Positions 9,905 to 22,468 of a stretch of DNA of 64,000 bases are shown here, piece after piece. Under the pieces are notes generated by a model. It did no database searches. It saw nothing but the letters and a program-made list of their open reading frames with translations, and had not been told where the DNA came from. The stretch covers positions 6,148,501-6,212,500 of the forward strand of contig BSBM01000190.1 in NCBI GenBank assembly GCA_027924585.1, given 5' to 3'. The translations under genes and the position numbers were made by a program. Source of the stretch: Larix kaempferi. Taxonomy: Eukaryota > Streptophyta > Pinopsida > Pinales > Pinaceae. The first letter of the stretch is position 1, and the number at the start of each line of letters is the position of its first letter.

Positions 9905-9916
9905 GCTCTGATACCA
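9905..9916 (-). other. A primer binding site
   Basis: The minus strand reads TGGTATCAGAGC, complementary to the 3' end of initiator tRNA-Met. It lies two bases inside the 5' LTR end (TGTTGCA, boundary at 9919). This fixes the 5' LTR as everything from 9919 to 14279. Confidence 0.85.
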
Positions 9917-9918
9917 CA

Positions 9919-12900
9919 TGCAACATCCCTATAAATTCACAAAAATTTTAAAAATTTTAAAGTAGCAATAATTACTGAATTTGCTAATGCGGAACATAAA
10001 ATAATAGTTAAATCTCTTTAACTAATTTTAATGATAACGACACATTGAATTTCTTAAAACAAATTATAATGATAGTTGTATTTGCTAATGCGGAAATAAA
10101 TGAATACTAATATTTTAACAAAAGACAATTTACGTCCATAACACAAAAATACTTCTTCAAATCTACTTTTGTTTAATTGTAAACTACATGATGTACATAG
10201 GTTTGCACTATGATTAATTTCTTGGTAAAGTACTGACAGTTTCCTTTTGAATGATGACAAAGGGGTCCTATGAGGTACCCTAAGGTTTACTTAGCTACGT
10301 TTAGCTAAAGAATTTGAACATGTTTCACTGTGCAGAAAAGCAGGTAAGAATAATACGGCAATTCAAGTGTTTAAGAGTGAATATATTTTTCAATTAGTCG
10401 TCAATGTTTGGTGAAAATTCTAAGTACTTCCTTGCTTCAGGTATGGTTCCTTGTTCAAATTCTATATGTGTTAACTTGACCCAAATTACAAGTTGCAGAA
10501 GTCATAAATATTAATATCTATGACTAGATTCATTAGTGAATCGTCCAGAAGAATTACCTATGCTTAAGAATTTCTAAATATGTACTAGGTTACGATGTCT
10601 AAGTGCTATCATGATCCAGTCAATGTCTTCCATTTCATAAAGAATATTATTACCATGTGTATTGATTCGTGAACGTTTCGACTTTGTAAAAATCTCTTAT
10701 TATAGAAACATGAAACAATTAGTACATTTTGAATACATGGAAAATTTGGAAAAACATAAATATAACTATGGTATTTTATGCATTTATCATTTTATAAATG
10801 CATGAATAAACATATTATTAAAGCAATGTTCATTATCATCCTACCAATATATTTAAGATGATCCTAATGTGGGAATTACAAAACTATAGGGTTAGACCTT
10901 TCCAATCTGTTTTTATATATTGTGATATGCTATGCTATGTGAACAAATAATACGATGTGCAGAATTGAATTCTATCTATACCCTAAGTATGGAATGCGAC
11001 TTGTGTAAATTTGAGAGATATATGCATTATGTGTGAACCATGCATTCGATTGATAATCAATGGAAAATATATGAATTGAACGTTGTAACCCTAAGTCTTA
11101 ACGCTGGCAGGTGATATGACGAGGTATTGAATGTTTAAGTACAAGCGTGCTAGCATACAATTAAGTCTGGCTTTGGCATTTAAGTCGCTTTCTTTCAGTG
11201 TTGAGTGGAAATCTTAGTAGCTATCGATGTGGCTGTGGTTCACGTGATAATGAATTCTGAATGCTACTCCTTCGTCGAGCTAGATACAATGTTGTCTCTT
11301 GGTCTACTATGCTAGCATCGTGATAATAAATGTGGCATTAAACATGGTTGTTGCCCGAACTTCGACGTATCATGCTGGCCCCTCCTCCATCGTTGATCTT
11401 GGATGCCTTGATCTTTGGAATTGCGAAACCCTAGATTTGGTTATGAACTATGCCAAAGTGGTTTTTGTGGCTTTCATTTCGCTTGGGTGGTGGTAAGGGT
11501 GAGATGTCGACGGCCTGCTACAATGTAGGGTTTTAGTAGTTGCTTCTCGGAGGACTCCTTCCCTGAGTTCGATCCTTGGACATGTTGAGTAACCTTTATA
11601 GTTTTCTCGGATGTTTGTATCCCTCATAAAGAGCTGAGTCTCTCGGTATATTCGATGGTGTAATGGAATAGTATCAGTTAGGTTTTGAACCGATTTTGAT
11701 ACTCCTGGCCTACGATAATGTATTGTGCTCAGAACTTAAATCTAGGCTCTGTGTTTTGATAGGTGGCTCCATCGCCTGGATTGTTTTACATGTCTCTCAA
11801 CTTGGAATTATTATACTCAGGTAATATTTCCAACTTTGAAGTTTTAATGTTGTTTAAAGTTTTAAAAGACTTCTTTCAAATCTCGTTTTAACCTCCTACT
11901 TTTTCTTGTGGCAGGTGTTATTGCATCGAAGGGTTACAGTGTTTGAAGCTTGGTGGGAGAATGCTACTTGTCCACCGATAAGCCTCAATGGTTCCTTACC
12001 TCGTAGGTTCTCCTGGTTCTGTTGTGGCCGACGCTTGACAATGGAGATGGTTTGGTGTTTAGTTCCTGGCACGATGTTTGCTTAGTGTCTTGTCATTTTT
12101 GGAGCTGATGATAAGTATTCTGGGTTAGAACCCTCGGCTTGTCTTGATACTTTCTCTATAGCATTTCGCTATGTATTTTATTGAAATGTATACTTGGTTA
12201 TGATGTAAATATCAAGGGGACGAACCCTCGGTTGATTTTTAATGGAAGAACAGTGTTAGAACTTTAAATAGTTTTATGTGCAATATAAAAGTTTCAAATC
12301 GTCGATGTTTGAGCAATCAATACAGTGTTTTAAGAGCCACGGGTTGACTTGTTTTTTTGTGAGATAAAAGGGTTCTGTGCTGCACTTGATTATTCCAATA
12401 ATGAATGGTAATGTGAGGTTGTTTTTACAATTAAAAATAACGTAAAAATAATTTACTAAGTGGTTTCTGTGTTTATAATAGATTATAGTTTTTCTAGGGA
12501 ATACGTTGTTGATTTTGGCCGAGATCTAAAGCTAGCTTAATTCACAAAAGAGTAACCCTATGATTGTATCTTTTCGTATTAAAATCTAGGATGGTAATGA
12601 AAACCTAGTAATTGGCAATGAACCAATACTTAATTAATAATACATTTAATAATACATTCTGGTCTAAATTCGTCTTGTATAGATGGTTAATGTATCTGCG
12701 ATAGTTGAACCGTAGAATGTTTTTGTTTTGGAAAACTGATAAAGGGTTTGACCGTCAAATCCATTTCTATCATATAAATGTAAATGATTTGTTTTTCTAT
12801 GTTACAGGTTTCGATCTTAAGTCTAAAGTATTGCAAAAGAATGCTAATGACAAATAAAAACAAAGTTACGGTTATATCTATAATGACAGTGTTTGAATTT

Positions 12901-14279
12901 AAAGATTGTAGTTGTTAACTAAATCAGAATATGAGAAATGAGTACTACAAATAAAATAGTAATATTTAGGGATGAGAAGAATAAGTTTATATTTTTCATT
13001 TGTAAGGATCAACTCTGTATATAAGAATAATTGCAGTTGTTAAAAATTCTAGAATACAAAATGCCTAAAACCATTGGATTTATAATAATGGAATGCATAG
13101 TATTATCATCCGAAAATAGATAGAGTTAATTTGAAGATCTAGATCTGTGCAGAAATAAAGTGTTTTTCTTTTATTATTAAGTAGGAGAAATGCTATACAT
13201 CTGTTTATGATATGTTATTATATTTCCTTATTTTCAGACATATATTTGAAATGGCAGAATTTAAAAGAAACCCTACAGTTTTAATCTATCTAATCACTTG
13301 GCATTCTACCCTTCATTCATCTATATTAATTATGCTTTTCTGTACTAGAGTACTATACAGAAAACAGTATGGAAAAAATACAGAAAATATTTTAATCATT
13401 CATCATATTTACTTAACCATCCTTAAACCATATCATCTTTAAGTCAGAAATTGAAACAGTTTCTTCTGTATAACTATAAATAATAAATCTACAATGCAGA
13501 AAATCATTTAACTGTAAACAATAAGATAGAATAGTATAACCTGATTGACTATAGGAGAAACAAACAACCCAAGAAGCCTGTTCCACCCAACCTGTTCCTG
13601 AAGACATCCAAATTACTTGCCTTAGGACCCCCGAGCTTGTTCACTGAACCACTAAGAAGAAGAATCTATAGAAGCTTTAGGTGAATCCACTTGCAGCAGC
13701 AAAGTAGTTCATCCAGTCATATAGACTTAGTAGTCAAAGAGACCTGCACCAGCACCTCTGGTTATTTCCTCAGAATATTTCAGCAGCCTCACAATGCACT
13801 TCCACTTACCCTCCCTATTCGAATATCTCAGTGATCACCTGATACACTTAAGGAATTATTTCTGCAGAAAATAATGTAGAGCTTCCTGCTCAATTCGAAT
13901 TGCCTTATCTAGGTTGCCTAGGCCTTTTAGTGGTTAACCTAATCATTAATGAGCCATCATCTCTCTTCCACCCACCTAGGGGATAATGCCACAAATTTAG
14001 GAGTAGTTGTCCCATAACCAACAACTAGTGGTGGAGTGCAAATGCTGACATCTGTCCCATGCCTTCTAACAGCTTCCATTCCTCCTAGTGGGTCAGTGAG
14101 CACTCATTTAACAGTTCCCTTGGGTGTTTGTCTCCTGTTTTAATTTATTAAATAATAATAATCAGTCATTACAATCATCCTTGACCAATATTTGGTCATA
14201 ATTACAAAACTTTGTAATTATAATTTAATATAATGTTTTTGCAATAAAATAAATAGTCTCAAAATATGGGTAGGTGACA
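9919..14279 (-). repeat. A 5' LTR, about 4.36 kb
   Basis: On the minus strand the LTR starts TGTCACC at 14279 and ends TGTTGCA at 9919, next to the primer site. Its first 773 bp match the 3' LTR copy at 1921-2693. No gene is recognisable in the remaining 3.6 kb. The short open frames at 10054-10260, 11299-11496, 13212-13442 and 13413-13607 have no family resemblance. A length over 4 kb is unusual for a chromovirus. Confidence 0.75.
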
Positions 14280-14686
14280 TATTTTCATCTTACCGTTTAT
14301 CCTCCTCCAAGTCGTAAATCTTGGCTTAATCAAAAATTATGTTTAGGAACAAAAAGATAAAATGCAAGAAAAATCAACTATTGATGCTCTAATCCCTTTA
14401 GCATCTCCCCAAAAATAGCGCAAAAGATGTCGGGTTATTTATATGCAAAAATAATTGATAGTAAATCTATCAATACAGAATTCGTATATGAGATTCAAGG
14501 ACAAGAAATGAAGGATTAAAGAAAGATCTAAATTATCCTATCTACCAAGGATAGAAGAAAAGAAAATTGAATTGCAAAAACCTACTTTTAATGGCAAGAC
14601 AGTTCTATTCTATCTTCATGGATGTAATACAATGCAAACAAAATGTTGATAGTGTTGTGCTTGGGTTTGATCTTTAACAGGGAGAT
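14280..14686 (-). mobile_element. Element F-left: leader, primer site and LTR end of an Athila/Tat-like gypsy element
   Basis: Read on the minus strand, 14686-14428 is the end of an LTR (finishing AACCCGACA). A decayed primer site follows at about 14402-14427 (TTTTGCGCTATTTTTGGGGA, compare the TGGCGCC...GGGGA type used by Athila/Tat elements), then leader to 14280, where A is inserted. It aligns with 62165-62561 over the whole length. D's 5' LTR begins at 14687. No coding sequence is present. Confidence 0.7.
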
Positions 14687-16637
14687 TGTTGGAATGATAT
14701 ATGGTGTCATTGATTTCAAGGCGTTTGAAGTATGGTTGTCAAGTCCTTGAATTCAGGAATCTTAGCATTGCATTTGCCAGTATGTTTGTCTATCAATATT
14801 TTTATCTATAGGCATGGACAAAACCAAGAATGTTTTTTCAAGATCACCTATGCTTTATGCTCCATATGTAAAAGAGGAAATCCATAATTACAAGAACTTC
14901 GAAATCCATAATTACAAGAACTTTGAATTCCTGTAAGAAAATCATATTATGATCATATATGATCCAGTGGAGTAATGAAAAATGTAAAGGGGTTGGATTC
15001 TATTGATATTAAATAAATCTTTGTGTAAAAGTGGGCTAGCCCTATTTTGACCACCACAATTGGTCGAGCTCCCAAGCAAACTTCAATCAGCAATAGTTTC
15101 GATCCAGGAGGAAGGAAAACAATCCCAACATGTGAGGATCATGCTCCAAGTGGTAGATTTTCATTTTCCTCTCTGCAACTATCAAAAGCAACTCAGTTTA
15201 TAGGAATTTGGAATTCTTGTAATACCTAATAATCAACATTTTAAATGATTTTAAAAATTTTGTTCAAACAACAAATGATCAATATGCAATGATCATTTGT
15301 CACATCAATTGTGAAATCAATTCAAAAAGGATGAGTGCATGGTGTTGGTGCTAAAGGAAAAATGTGAAGTAATATAAATAATACAAAAGTGTTTGGGTCG
15401 ACCTATCTCATGGAATCCCACATGTTGAACTCGTTTGGTGGTTGGGACGACCTATCTCTATTCTTTTGGGACTGACTCACAAATATCCGACATGAACACT
15501 ATAAAAATAAATTGTGGGAGTGGATCTCATCATGAATCTTAGAGGTTCATTTTTTGTTTAGTTCTAAGATTACAAGGATACAAATGACTAAGTCTACATA
15601 TTTTCGTTGAGGCATTTAGGTAGTATCTAGAGCACAATTTTTTGAATTTTGGATATTTCGCAATGCTCTAAAATCCAAGATAGTAGGAGTATTTTCATGG
15701 CTCTGAGTTTGCAAGGATTCAGTTCATTAATGAAGCTCTAGGAAAATGTGAATTAGTGTGAATATATGACTAAGTTCTGAGGATTTAAATGGTAGGTATT
15801 TGATCTGATTCAAGCTCTGAATATGAATTAAAATACGCAGAGAAGAAAGGTCGATAGCATGGTGTAGAGAAGGAATATGAGGTGTCGAATTAGGGAATGT
15901 GATTTGATAAGGAGATCTTTACTCTAGTGACTTTGTATGCAAGGCTTAAAGAAATGATTATAGGGAAGCTTAAGGGTGTGGGTTTGAGCTTTTCTCTTAT
16001 GCATAGTAAGGTACCTAATGCAACAATATAATCTAAGTTTCCAAGAGAGCATTTCTAGCTATTGATTTGCGTTGATCAAGTACCATGGTTTTTGTGGAAT
16101 TGTTAACACTATACTAAAGATGCATTTTGATTGAGACACCAACATCACCTATAACCACCATTTAAACTATGATATGACAACACAATATTGTAGAAACCAT
16201 AAGTATAGAGCTATTGGTTTTGTTTCCTTGTCCAAGATTCTAAAGTGCAGCAAGTGAGAAATAATTATTTGTTTTGAGGGGTTTTGAAGGTGCAATGAAA
16301 TAAAACCCTAAATAAATACAAACCCAGAACGATGAAAGAAAAAATTGATTACAGAATGTGGAAACTTTGATGTTTGTCTTTGTATCTCTGTATTGAGAAT
16401 TTTTTTAGTATGGTATGAAAGTGTGAGTAAAAGTGAGACAGAGAATTTGTATATCATGTGCAAATCAAGATGTTTTGAGGGTTGTGTTGTAACTAATGGA
16501 ATGATAGAGAATCTGTGAAGATTTTGTTTAAATAAAGGGAAACGATAGGTATATGAAGTACTTGTAGATTAGAGGAAGATCTGAGTACTAATTTGCAGGT
16601 GAGCTAGTTGTGTAAGCTAAAGAGGAGATGATAAACA
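14687..16637 (+). repeat. D 5' LTR, first segment
   Basis: Aligns with 59464 to about 61380. Shared landmarks include GTCAAGGCGTTTGAAGTAT, TTGTGAAATC and GGTCGACCTATCTCATG-like sequence, and TGATTCAAGCTCTGAATATG. It ends at the E insertion. No gene is present; the open frame at 15047-15229 is chance. Confidence 0.8.
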
Positions 16638-18636
16638 TGTTGGAATATCTTTAATATTGAGAGGGTGGGTGAATCAATATTCATGCAATTATGAACAATT
16701 TTTAACTTCTTAACTGATTAATCTGAACTTTGATTATGCATCCATCATAAATAAAACATTCGTCCACATGTGCACAAAACAAAAACACGGAACACGCAGA
16801 AGTTTTACGTGGAAACCCAAACGGGAGAAAACTATGGAATGTTATCTTATAATATAAAAATTATATTCAAGGAAGCACCAACTTCATAAGTTCTCTAGCA
16901 CCAACTGGAAAGAGGCATTGACCCCTTGGTTTTACAGACACCGACCTAAAGGAAGCACCAACTCCTTGATTTAACATCTTCAACTGGAAGGACATCTTCA
17001 ACTGGAAGGAGGCACCGACCCCCTACTCCTTGCCCCATCATACTTCCCTGATATACAATAAAAGATATTTCTTTGTTGACATCTGATCAACTCACACTTC
17101 ATATCTTATGTTGATCGTTCTACTGTGTGTACCTTCTGTATGTTTTAGTATTATTGTTACTTTTTTGCATACATCACTTGACTTCACACTCAACACATTA
17201 CATCAAATAGCATCCCACTTCATGTACTATGTGTTGCTTCATCAAATTCTGCAATCTGCACCAAGGTTCAATATTCCATTATGCTACTGTGCATCTGCAA
17301 TCTCAACTGATACTGCGCATCAACTAATAACATAGTGTTTTGACTTCATGCACCAGTATCAGATGGAACTACGCACTTTCAGAGATATGCCCGCTCTCTC
17401 TTGGTACAATAGCCTTTAGATCATCTATGAAAAAAATTTCATCATCTATGATATGTCCTTTCTTTTTAGCACACTTGTCTCATATCACCTTCATCATAAC
17501 GCACATCCTTTACTGTGTTGCAGCTCTAACTTTGCGCATCCGATGGACTTATTTACTTTGCACACATCAACTCATTCTTCATGCATTAGATAAAATTCTT
17601 CACTTAGTACATCACCAGATATACTTCAAATCCGTCTCTAAACTTTTGTCTTAAAACATATGTAATTGTCTGCGTGTTGTCTCTAATACTGTCATTCAGT
17701 CCTCATGCACTTGTGCATCTTCTGTAACTCTTCCTTTCTATCTTCGTGCAATTGTTACATATTTACTTCATCATTCTACACACCTTCAGTTATTACATTC
17801 CTCTGCTTATGTGCATTCAGATCTTCAGCTAGATCATTTTGTTCTAGTTCCACAAGCCCTTGATGCCCCAAGAATTATAAATCTATATCTTCCAGCTTTC
17901 TTAACTTTCCATACTTCAAGCTTGCCTTAATTCTCCATCTTGGCTTCTTATTTATAATTAATATGCATGGATGGTGATGTCCACAAATTAGTTGTGGCAT
18001 CCTTTCTTCCTTGCTTCACGGTTCTACTTACTTCATGATTCTGCCACTTGTCATATTTTGTGCCACTGAGGTGTCATCTCTTATGCTTCTTGTGCATACT
18101 TGGTCCTTTGGCTAGTGGGACTTGAGCCCTTGTGGTTTTGTATTGCACATACTTGGCCCTTTGGATGGTGGGACTTGTGCCCTTGATGTACCATCGCTTT
18201 TGGGTCTTGCGCACTTGGCATCTACAACTGCTACTCCCTTTTTGGTACTTGTGCATGCTTTAATAATTGAAAGCTTCTTCTTATTGGTGAGTCTTGCGCA
18301 CTTTCGGGACTTGCCAATCAACTCGTTGGCTTTCTGGCACACTCCCGAACCTTGTCCAATCAACTCTTTGGCTTTTACCTTGAAGGAGTATGACTAGGTG
18401 TACTTGAGATATGCTCATGTACCATATGTATGGGATGTATTCCTTATGTACTTGTTCAAACTCAATATACTTGATGTACTTCTGGGTATACTTCTTTAGA
18501 TTGGCATCCATACATTTCTTCAAACTTGCTTACATATACTTCTTCAAAGTGGCTTTCATATACTTCTTCAAGTTGGCATAGGAACATTGATTCCTCTTTG
18601 ACATTAGTTGACATCAATGACAACCAAAGTTCGACA
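16638..18636 (+). repeat. Element E: probable solo LTR inside D's 5' LTR
   Basis: D's LTR alignment breaks after GAGGAGATGATAAACA and resumes at TAGTAAAGAGTATAAATTTGT (about 18650), leaving about 2 kb of unrelated sequence that starts TGTTGGAATATC. Its end is either GACA at 18636 or CAACA at 18641. With the first choice the flanks are AAACA and CAACA (4 of 5 match). It contains no coding domain and no primer site, so a solo LTR is the best reading. It has internal imperfect repeats, such as the AAGCACCAACT / CTTCAACTGGAAGGA series at 16865-17020 and the CTTGGYCCTTTGG series at 18100-18180. Confidence 0.6.
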
Positions 18637-18733
18637 CAACAGGTCTTTGTTAGTAAAGAGTATAAATTTGTTTTAAAGGTGGATGGGAAGTACAAGGGCA
18701 ACAAGACTTAATCCATCATAAAAGTATGAGAAT
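18637..18733 (+). repeat. D 5' LTR, second segment
   Basis: Matches 61395-61480 of the 3' LTR (GTAAAGAGTATAAATTTGTTT, CAAGACTTA.TCCATCA). It ends AGAAT at 18729-18733, where C is inserted; AGAAC follows C at 31423, giving a nearly perfect target duplication. Confidence 0.75.
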
Positions 18734-18981
18734 TGTTAGAATCTATGATCCAAAATGCTAGGTTTAGTACTTTTGTTTAATAAATGTTTTTGTAGAAGGA
18801 CATCTACACACTCACGTGATTATATGAGGTGTCCTTACGGTATTTTAGTCATTTTTCTTGGGTTATTTAAACCCAATTTATATTTCGCTTGAGGTAGATT
18901 GTGGTGCTTAGCCCTCACATCTGTCATGTAATTATTTTCCTCCTTGTTCATGAAAGTTTTGTTTCTGAGGAAACTTTGTCA
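18734..18981 (+). repeat. C 5' LTR
   Basis: Shares GATCCAAAAYGYTAGGTTT, GGACATCTACACACTCACGTG and TGTAATTATTTTCCTCCTT with 31159-31422. The 3' copy has an extra short segment near 31270. Confidence 0.88.
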
Positions 18982-18984
18982 AAG

Positions 18985-18996
18985 TGGTATCAAAGC
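18985..18996 (+). other. C primer binding site
   Basis: TGGTATCAAAGC, one base different from the tRNA-Met-type TGGTATCAGAGC, three bases after the LTR end. Confidence 0.8.
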
Positions 18997-19440
18997 TCGG
19001 TTTGGATTGGCTTGTCTTGGTTGGAAGATGTTGAAGTGTGCATCTCCCATTGAAGGTGGAGGAAATCTTGGAGGAATTTTTTCAAGATCTTGGAACAGCA
19101 AAATTATAATCTTAAGTTATTATTTCTTATTCTTTTTGGGATAAATCAAGACTTTGTGTGGAAAAAAAAGGTTATTTGGAGCAAATTCAGATTTCTTTTG
19201 TGGAGGGAAAGTGATTTTTGAAAATATATTGAATCCTATCGTTTTTAAAAGAATATTTTGATCATGATGAATCTGATTTGAACTTTCATTTTCATATAAA
19301 CTTTCTATTACAAAGTCACTGGTTCAAATTTCTGTCCACAAGTCTGTTGAGATTTGTCAAGAGCATGTCAGCACGTGAAGCTTGAACATTGGCTTCTCTT
19401 CGTTGAGTATTGTCAGCAGCCCGCTGGCTGAGTGAACATG
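18997..19440. other. C leader, first part
   Basis: AT-rich untranslated leader between the primer site and the antisense host-like segment. The plus-strand frame at 18944-19144 spans the LTR and primer site and is chance. I recognise nothing here. Confidence 0.5.
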
Positions 19441-19441
19441 G

Positions 19442-20010
19442 CTATAAATAAAGTTGCAATGCTTGGTTATTTGAATGGTTTCCACGCCCATTCATTGATC
19501 TCAAATTTAGAAATCCTGTCCACTTCCATGCATTGATCATGACTTTAAAAATCATGTCCATGCCCATACTGCTGATATCAAAATAAGGGTTTGGCGCAAA
19601 CTCAGAAGTTATTTTATAGCCCAATTTAATAACAATATTTTCGCTCATCACAACTTTATCATTGTTGGATCAGTGGATATTATTTGTACTATGTGTGTTC
19701 TAAACTCTACAGCATACAAGAGAAGGGTGACCATCGTTTCCATTTCCTCTCCATCAATATTGTTTTGAAAGATTTGTTGTCTAACACATAGAAGAGCATC
19801 ACAGGGACCATTCGCCTTATTTACAGTAGTGATACACTTGGTAAGGGCATTGCAATGACCTAGAACGTCCTGAAAGGGAAGAATTTGCTGTGCATGTTGA
19901 AAGATAGAAATTCCAAACCCACGTGCCAACTAAAGTTTGTGAATATTCGCCTGTCATCTGCTAAAAAGACTTTCATCTGCATACCATTGCAAACGAGGTC
20001 GAATTATGGA
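19442..20010 (-). pseudogene. Antisense host-gene-like fragment carried in C's leader, identity unknown
   Basis: The minus strand reads like conserved protein. It runs RPRLQWYADESLFSR, a stop, QANIHKL, a stop, then a 93-codon open stretch including HAQQILPFQDVLGHCNALT, NGPCDALLCVRQQIFQ and METMVTLLLYAVEFRTHIVQ. Another frame continues to 19442 (about 69 codons). Composition and absence of low complexity fit a real exon or cDNA rather than retrotransposon sequence, and no copia protein lies in this place or strand. I cannot name the family. Its position between primer site and gag, opposite to C, is typical of host sequence picked up by a retrotransposon. An older unrelated insertion is possible. 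Confidence 0.45.
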
Positions 20011-20867
20011 TAATATTAACACAGTGCAACTTTCAATCATTGGATACAATCCTCAAATCGGTAAATTAAGTGTGCCCGGTGAGCTGAAGGTTTGACAGAT
20101 AGTGATGAGAAACGATTGAAGTGTTGAGATTCCAGGAAACATAGTATTCCATTCATGCTTGAATAGTGGGTAGTCACAATTCTAAAATTGGTATCTTTTT
20201 ATTTTTTTGTGAGGAATGGTAATATTTATTTTAAAAAGTTGATATATTTAAATTTTTGGAGTACTAAGGAGTTTTTGTAAAAAGCCAATGTAACTTGGTT
20301 TTATATCAACTTAGCCAAAAATTTGTTTTATGGTTTTTGTAAAGCCAAAAGAGAGAGTTGATAATTGTTCCTCATTGTAAATTTTGTATTTACAAGAATT
20401 TATTAGAGAACAGTAAAGCTCAATCAATTTCTTCTTTTTTACAAGACTATAAGTGGGTCAAGGCAAATCCTATGTAGGTCTCCTGTTTTGTGGAAGTGTG
20501 GAGTTTGTATTTTGTGCCTCGTTTTCATGGTGGTTTTATTTTTTTGATGGCGGTGCAGTAGTTGCAAATGTTTTGATACTTTGAGGACATTTTGAGGTGG
20601 AAAAACTTTATTATTTGACGTGCATCTTTTCTGGTGATATAAGGCATTTGTGGTGAAAGAATGTGACATTCATTATATTTTTGGAGTTATAATGTAAATT
20701 TATTTTATTGCATTTTTGGAGTTATAAGGTGTTTATGTTTGTTCCATCTTACACATATTTTGGTCTCCTACCAGTGTAATTGAATTTGTCAAAACGTTAA
20801 ACTGCTTCACAATGTGCAAAGTTGTTTTCCTATTTAATGACTCTAACAAATTGGAGGGGTCTATAAA
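20011..20867. other. C leader, second part
   Basis: AT-rich, no recognisable coding region. The minus-strand frame 20439-20669 has no family features. It ends just before C's gag frame. Confidence 0.5.
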
Positions 20868-21674
20868 GTGTGGAGTCAACATATTCAAAGTACTCTTATA
20901 TATAATGAATTGTGGAAGGGCATTTGTAATTCAGAACTGACCAATCCTACTGGCATTGATCAATTAGCAAAGTGGGAATTGAAAGATGAGAAAGCTTTAG
21001 CGCTCATCCAGAGCACTGTTTCAAATGATGTTTATGTTCACATAGAAAATTTTGCTTCTGCTTGGACAGCTTGGAAAACTCTTAAAGACTTGTTTGATTC
21101 ATATCCGAAAACCAAGAAAATTGATCTTCAGTTAAAGTTATTTCATCAGAAATTGACTCGAAGAGGTGATGTTATGGAATATATTTCAAGGTTGAAGAAT
21201 ATCAAATAGGAGATTACTAAAGAAGGTTTTGGAAAAATTGAAGATAATTTAATGGTCACTATTTTGATAGTAGGACTCCCAGAATCATAAAAACATTTTT
21301 TGGAGGCTTTACAAATCATAGATAAATTGGACAACATTACTTTTGGTAGGCTCGGTGAGCTCTTAGCCAATCATGATAAAAAATTTGGTAAGTCAAAGCA
21401 GTCAGGAGAAGATGTATTGGTTGCTAGCACAAGCAAACAATCCACAGTAAAAAATGTTTATCCTACCAAAGGTAATGATCAGAAAGGGAATGAAAATCAA
21501 CGCAAATGTTTTCAATATTCAAATCGGCGTCGTGGTCAAGTTCATCGAAGAGGAGGCAAAGGTAGAGGTGATATGACTTGGAATAAAAACAGTTCAAAAG
21601 AAGAAGGTAATCAACATTCACAATTCAGTGGAAGAGGAAGAGGAAGAGGCAAGAAACAAGTAACATGTTTTTAG
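20868..21674 (+). pseudogene. C gag
   Basis: Copia-type gag with the UBN2 core: KWELKDEKALALIQSTVSND, WTAWKTLKDLFDSYPKTKK, LKLFHQKLTRRGDVMEYI and, after a TAG, VGLPES. It ends in an arginine/glycine-rich tail (GRGRGRGKK) and, past a further stop, a zinc knuckle CNKIGHYASDCK near 21673-21710, just upstream of the protease block. The N-terminal part before MWSQHIQ is missing or decayed. Stops at about 21208, 21288 and 21672 break the frame. Confidence 0.85.
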
Positions 21675-22468
21675 TGCAATAAGATTGGACATTATGCCTC
21701 CGATTGCAAAGTTTCTTATGATAAGATTATAAAGAAGAAAGAGTCTTCATTGGAACAATATGCAAATACAGAGGATAGTGATGATTGTGAATATGTTTTT
21801 ATAGCACTTCAATAATCAGAAGCAGCAACCTTAGTTCAAACAACATATTCTTTCAGAAGTGATTGTGAGGATGCATGGATCATGGATACAAGTGTCACTC
21901 AACATATTACATACAGGAAAGATTTATTTTGGAATTATTAGGATTTCCATTTGAATATAGTCTTTTTAGTAGATGACACCACTCACATACCACGGGGAAA
22001 AGGTTTAGTAAAGGTATTTTTACTAGGAAATGGGGAAAGAATGATCTCTAATGTTAGTTTATTCCCACATTTAAGAAACATGTGTTGTATTTGGTTTTGA
22101 TTCTCCAATTAGGAAATCAAATTCTGATAGAAGATGGGATACTTAAAATAAAATAAATTAAATATGCATACAGAATAGTGATGTCAAGTTATGAGGATGG
22201 AGAAATTCTTGGAATGAAGGGCACAGTCATTCCAAGAATGAACAAATTTGCAGGTTTAGTTGAGGCTAGTGTTACACACATAAGATTGTGGCACATTCGT
22301 TTTGTTCACTTGAATTATGATAGTCTTGTTCAACTTCAACAACAAGGGATGGTAAATGGGTTACCCACTTTTCGGAAGGAAAATGCAAGATGTCAAGCTT
22401 GCATTTTTGGAAAACAAAGAAGGTTAGATTTTCTAACCCATTGGTTGCAAGTGGGTTTACAGAATTAA
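21675..22468 (+). pseudogene. C protease and integrase N-terminus
   Basis: After the zinc knuckle, the frame around 21870-21920 reads WIMDTSVTQHITYRKDLF, the decayed copia protease site (family DSGAT.H.T; here DTSVTQHIT). From 22178 the pre-integrase domain is visible: RLWHIRFVHLNYDSLVQLQ with the zinc-binding histidines, then CQACIFGKQRR. The integrase catalytic core that should follow (D, D, E over some 200 residues) is absent: within about 20 bases the sequence passes to the reverse transcriptase start. Confidence 0.75.

Larger units (their letters stand above)
1915..14279 (-). mobile_element. Element A: Ty3/gypsy chromovirus with very long LTRs
   Basis: On the minus strand the order is 5' LTR (9919-14279), primer binding site (9905-9916), gag, protease, reverse transcriptase/RNase H, integrase, chromodomain-like tail, polypurine tract (about 2697-2708) and 3' LTR (2693 down to 1915, where B interrupts it). 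The LTR copies align over 1921-2693 and 13507-14279 (773 bp each, no net length change, roughly 94% identical by eye). Element T is inserted in gag. The right flank joins F-left sequence at 14280. Frameshifts, stops and a lost integrase glutamate show the copy is dead. Confidence 0.85.

Noticed and set aside
11299-11496. Host gene in A's long LTR
   Set aside because: Short frame without family features; surrounding frames are full of stops.
18962-19144. Frame starting before C's gag
   Set aside because: It crosses the LTR end and primer site and has no gag similarity.
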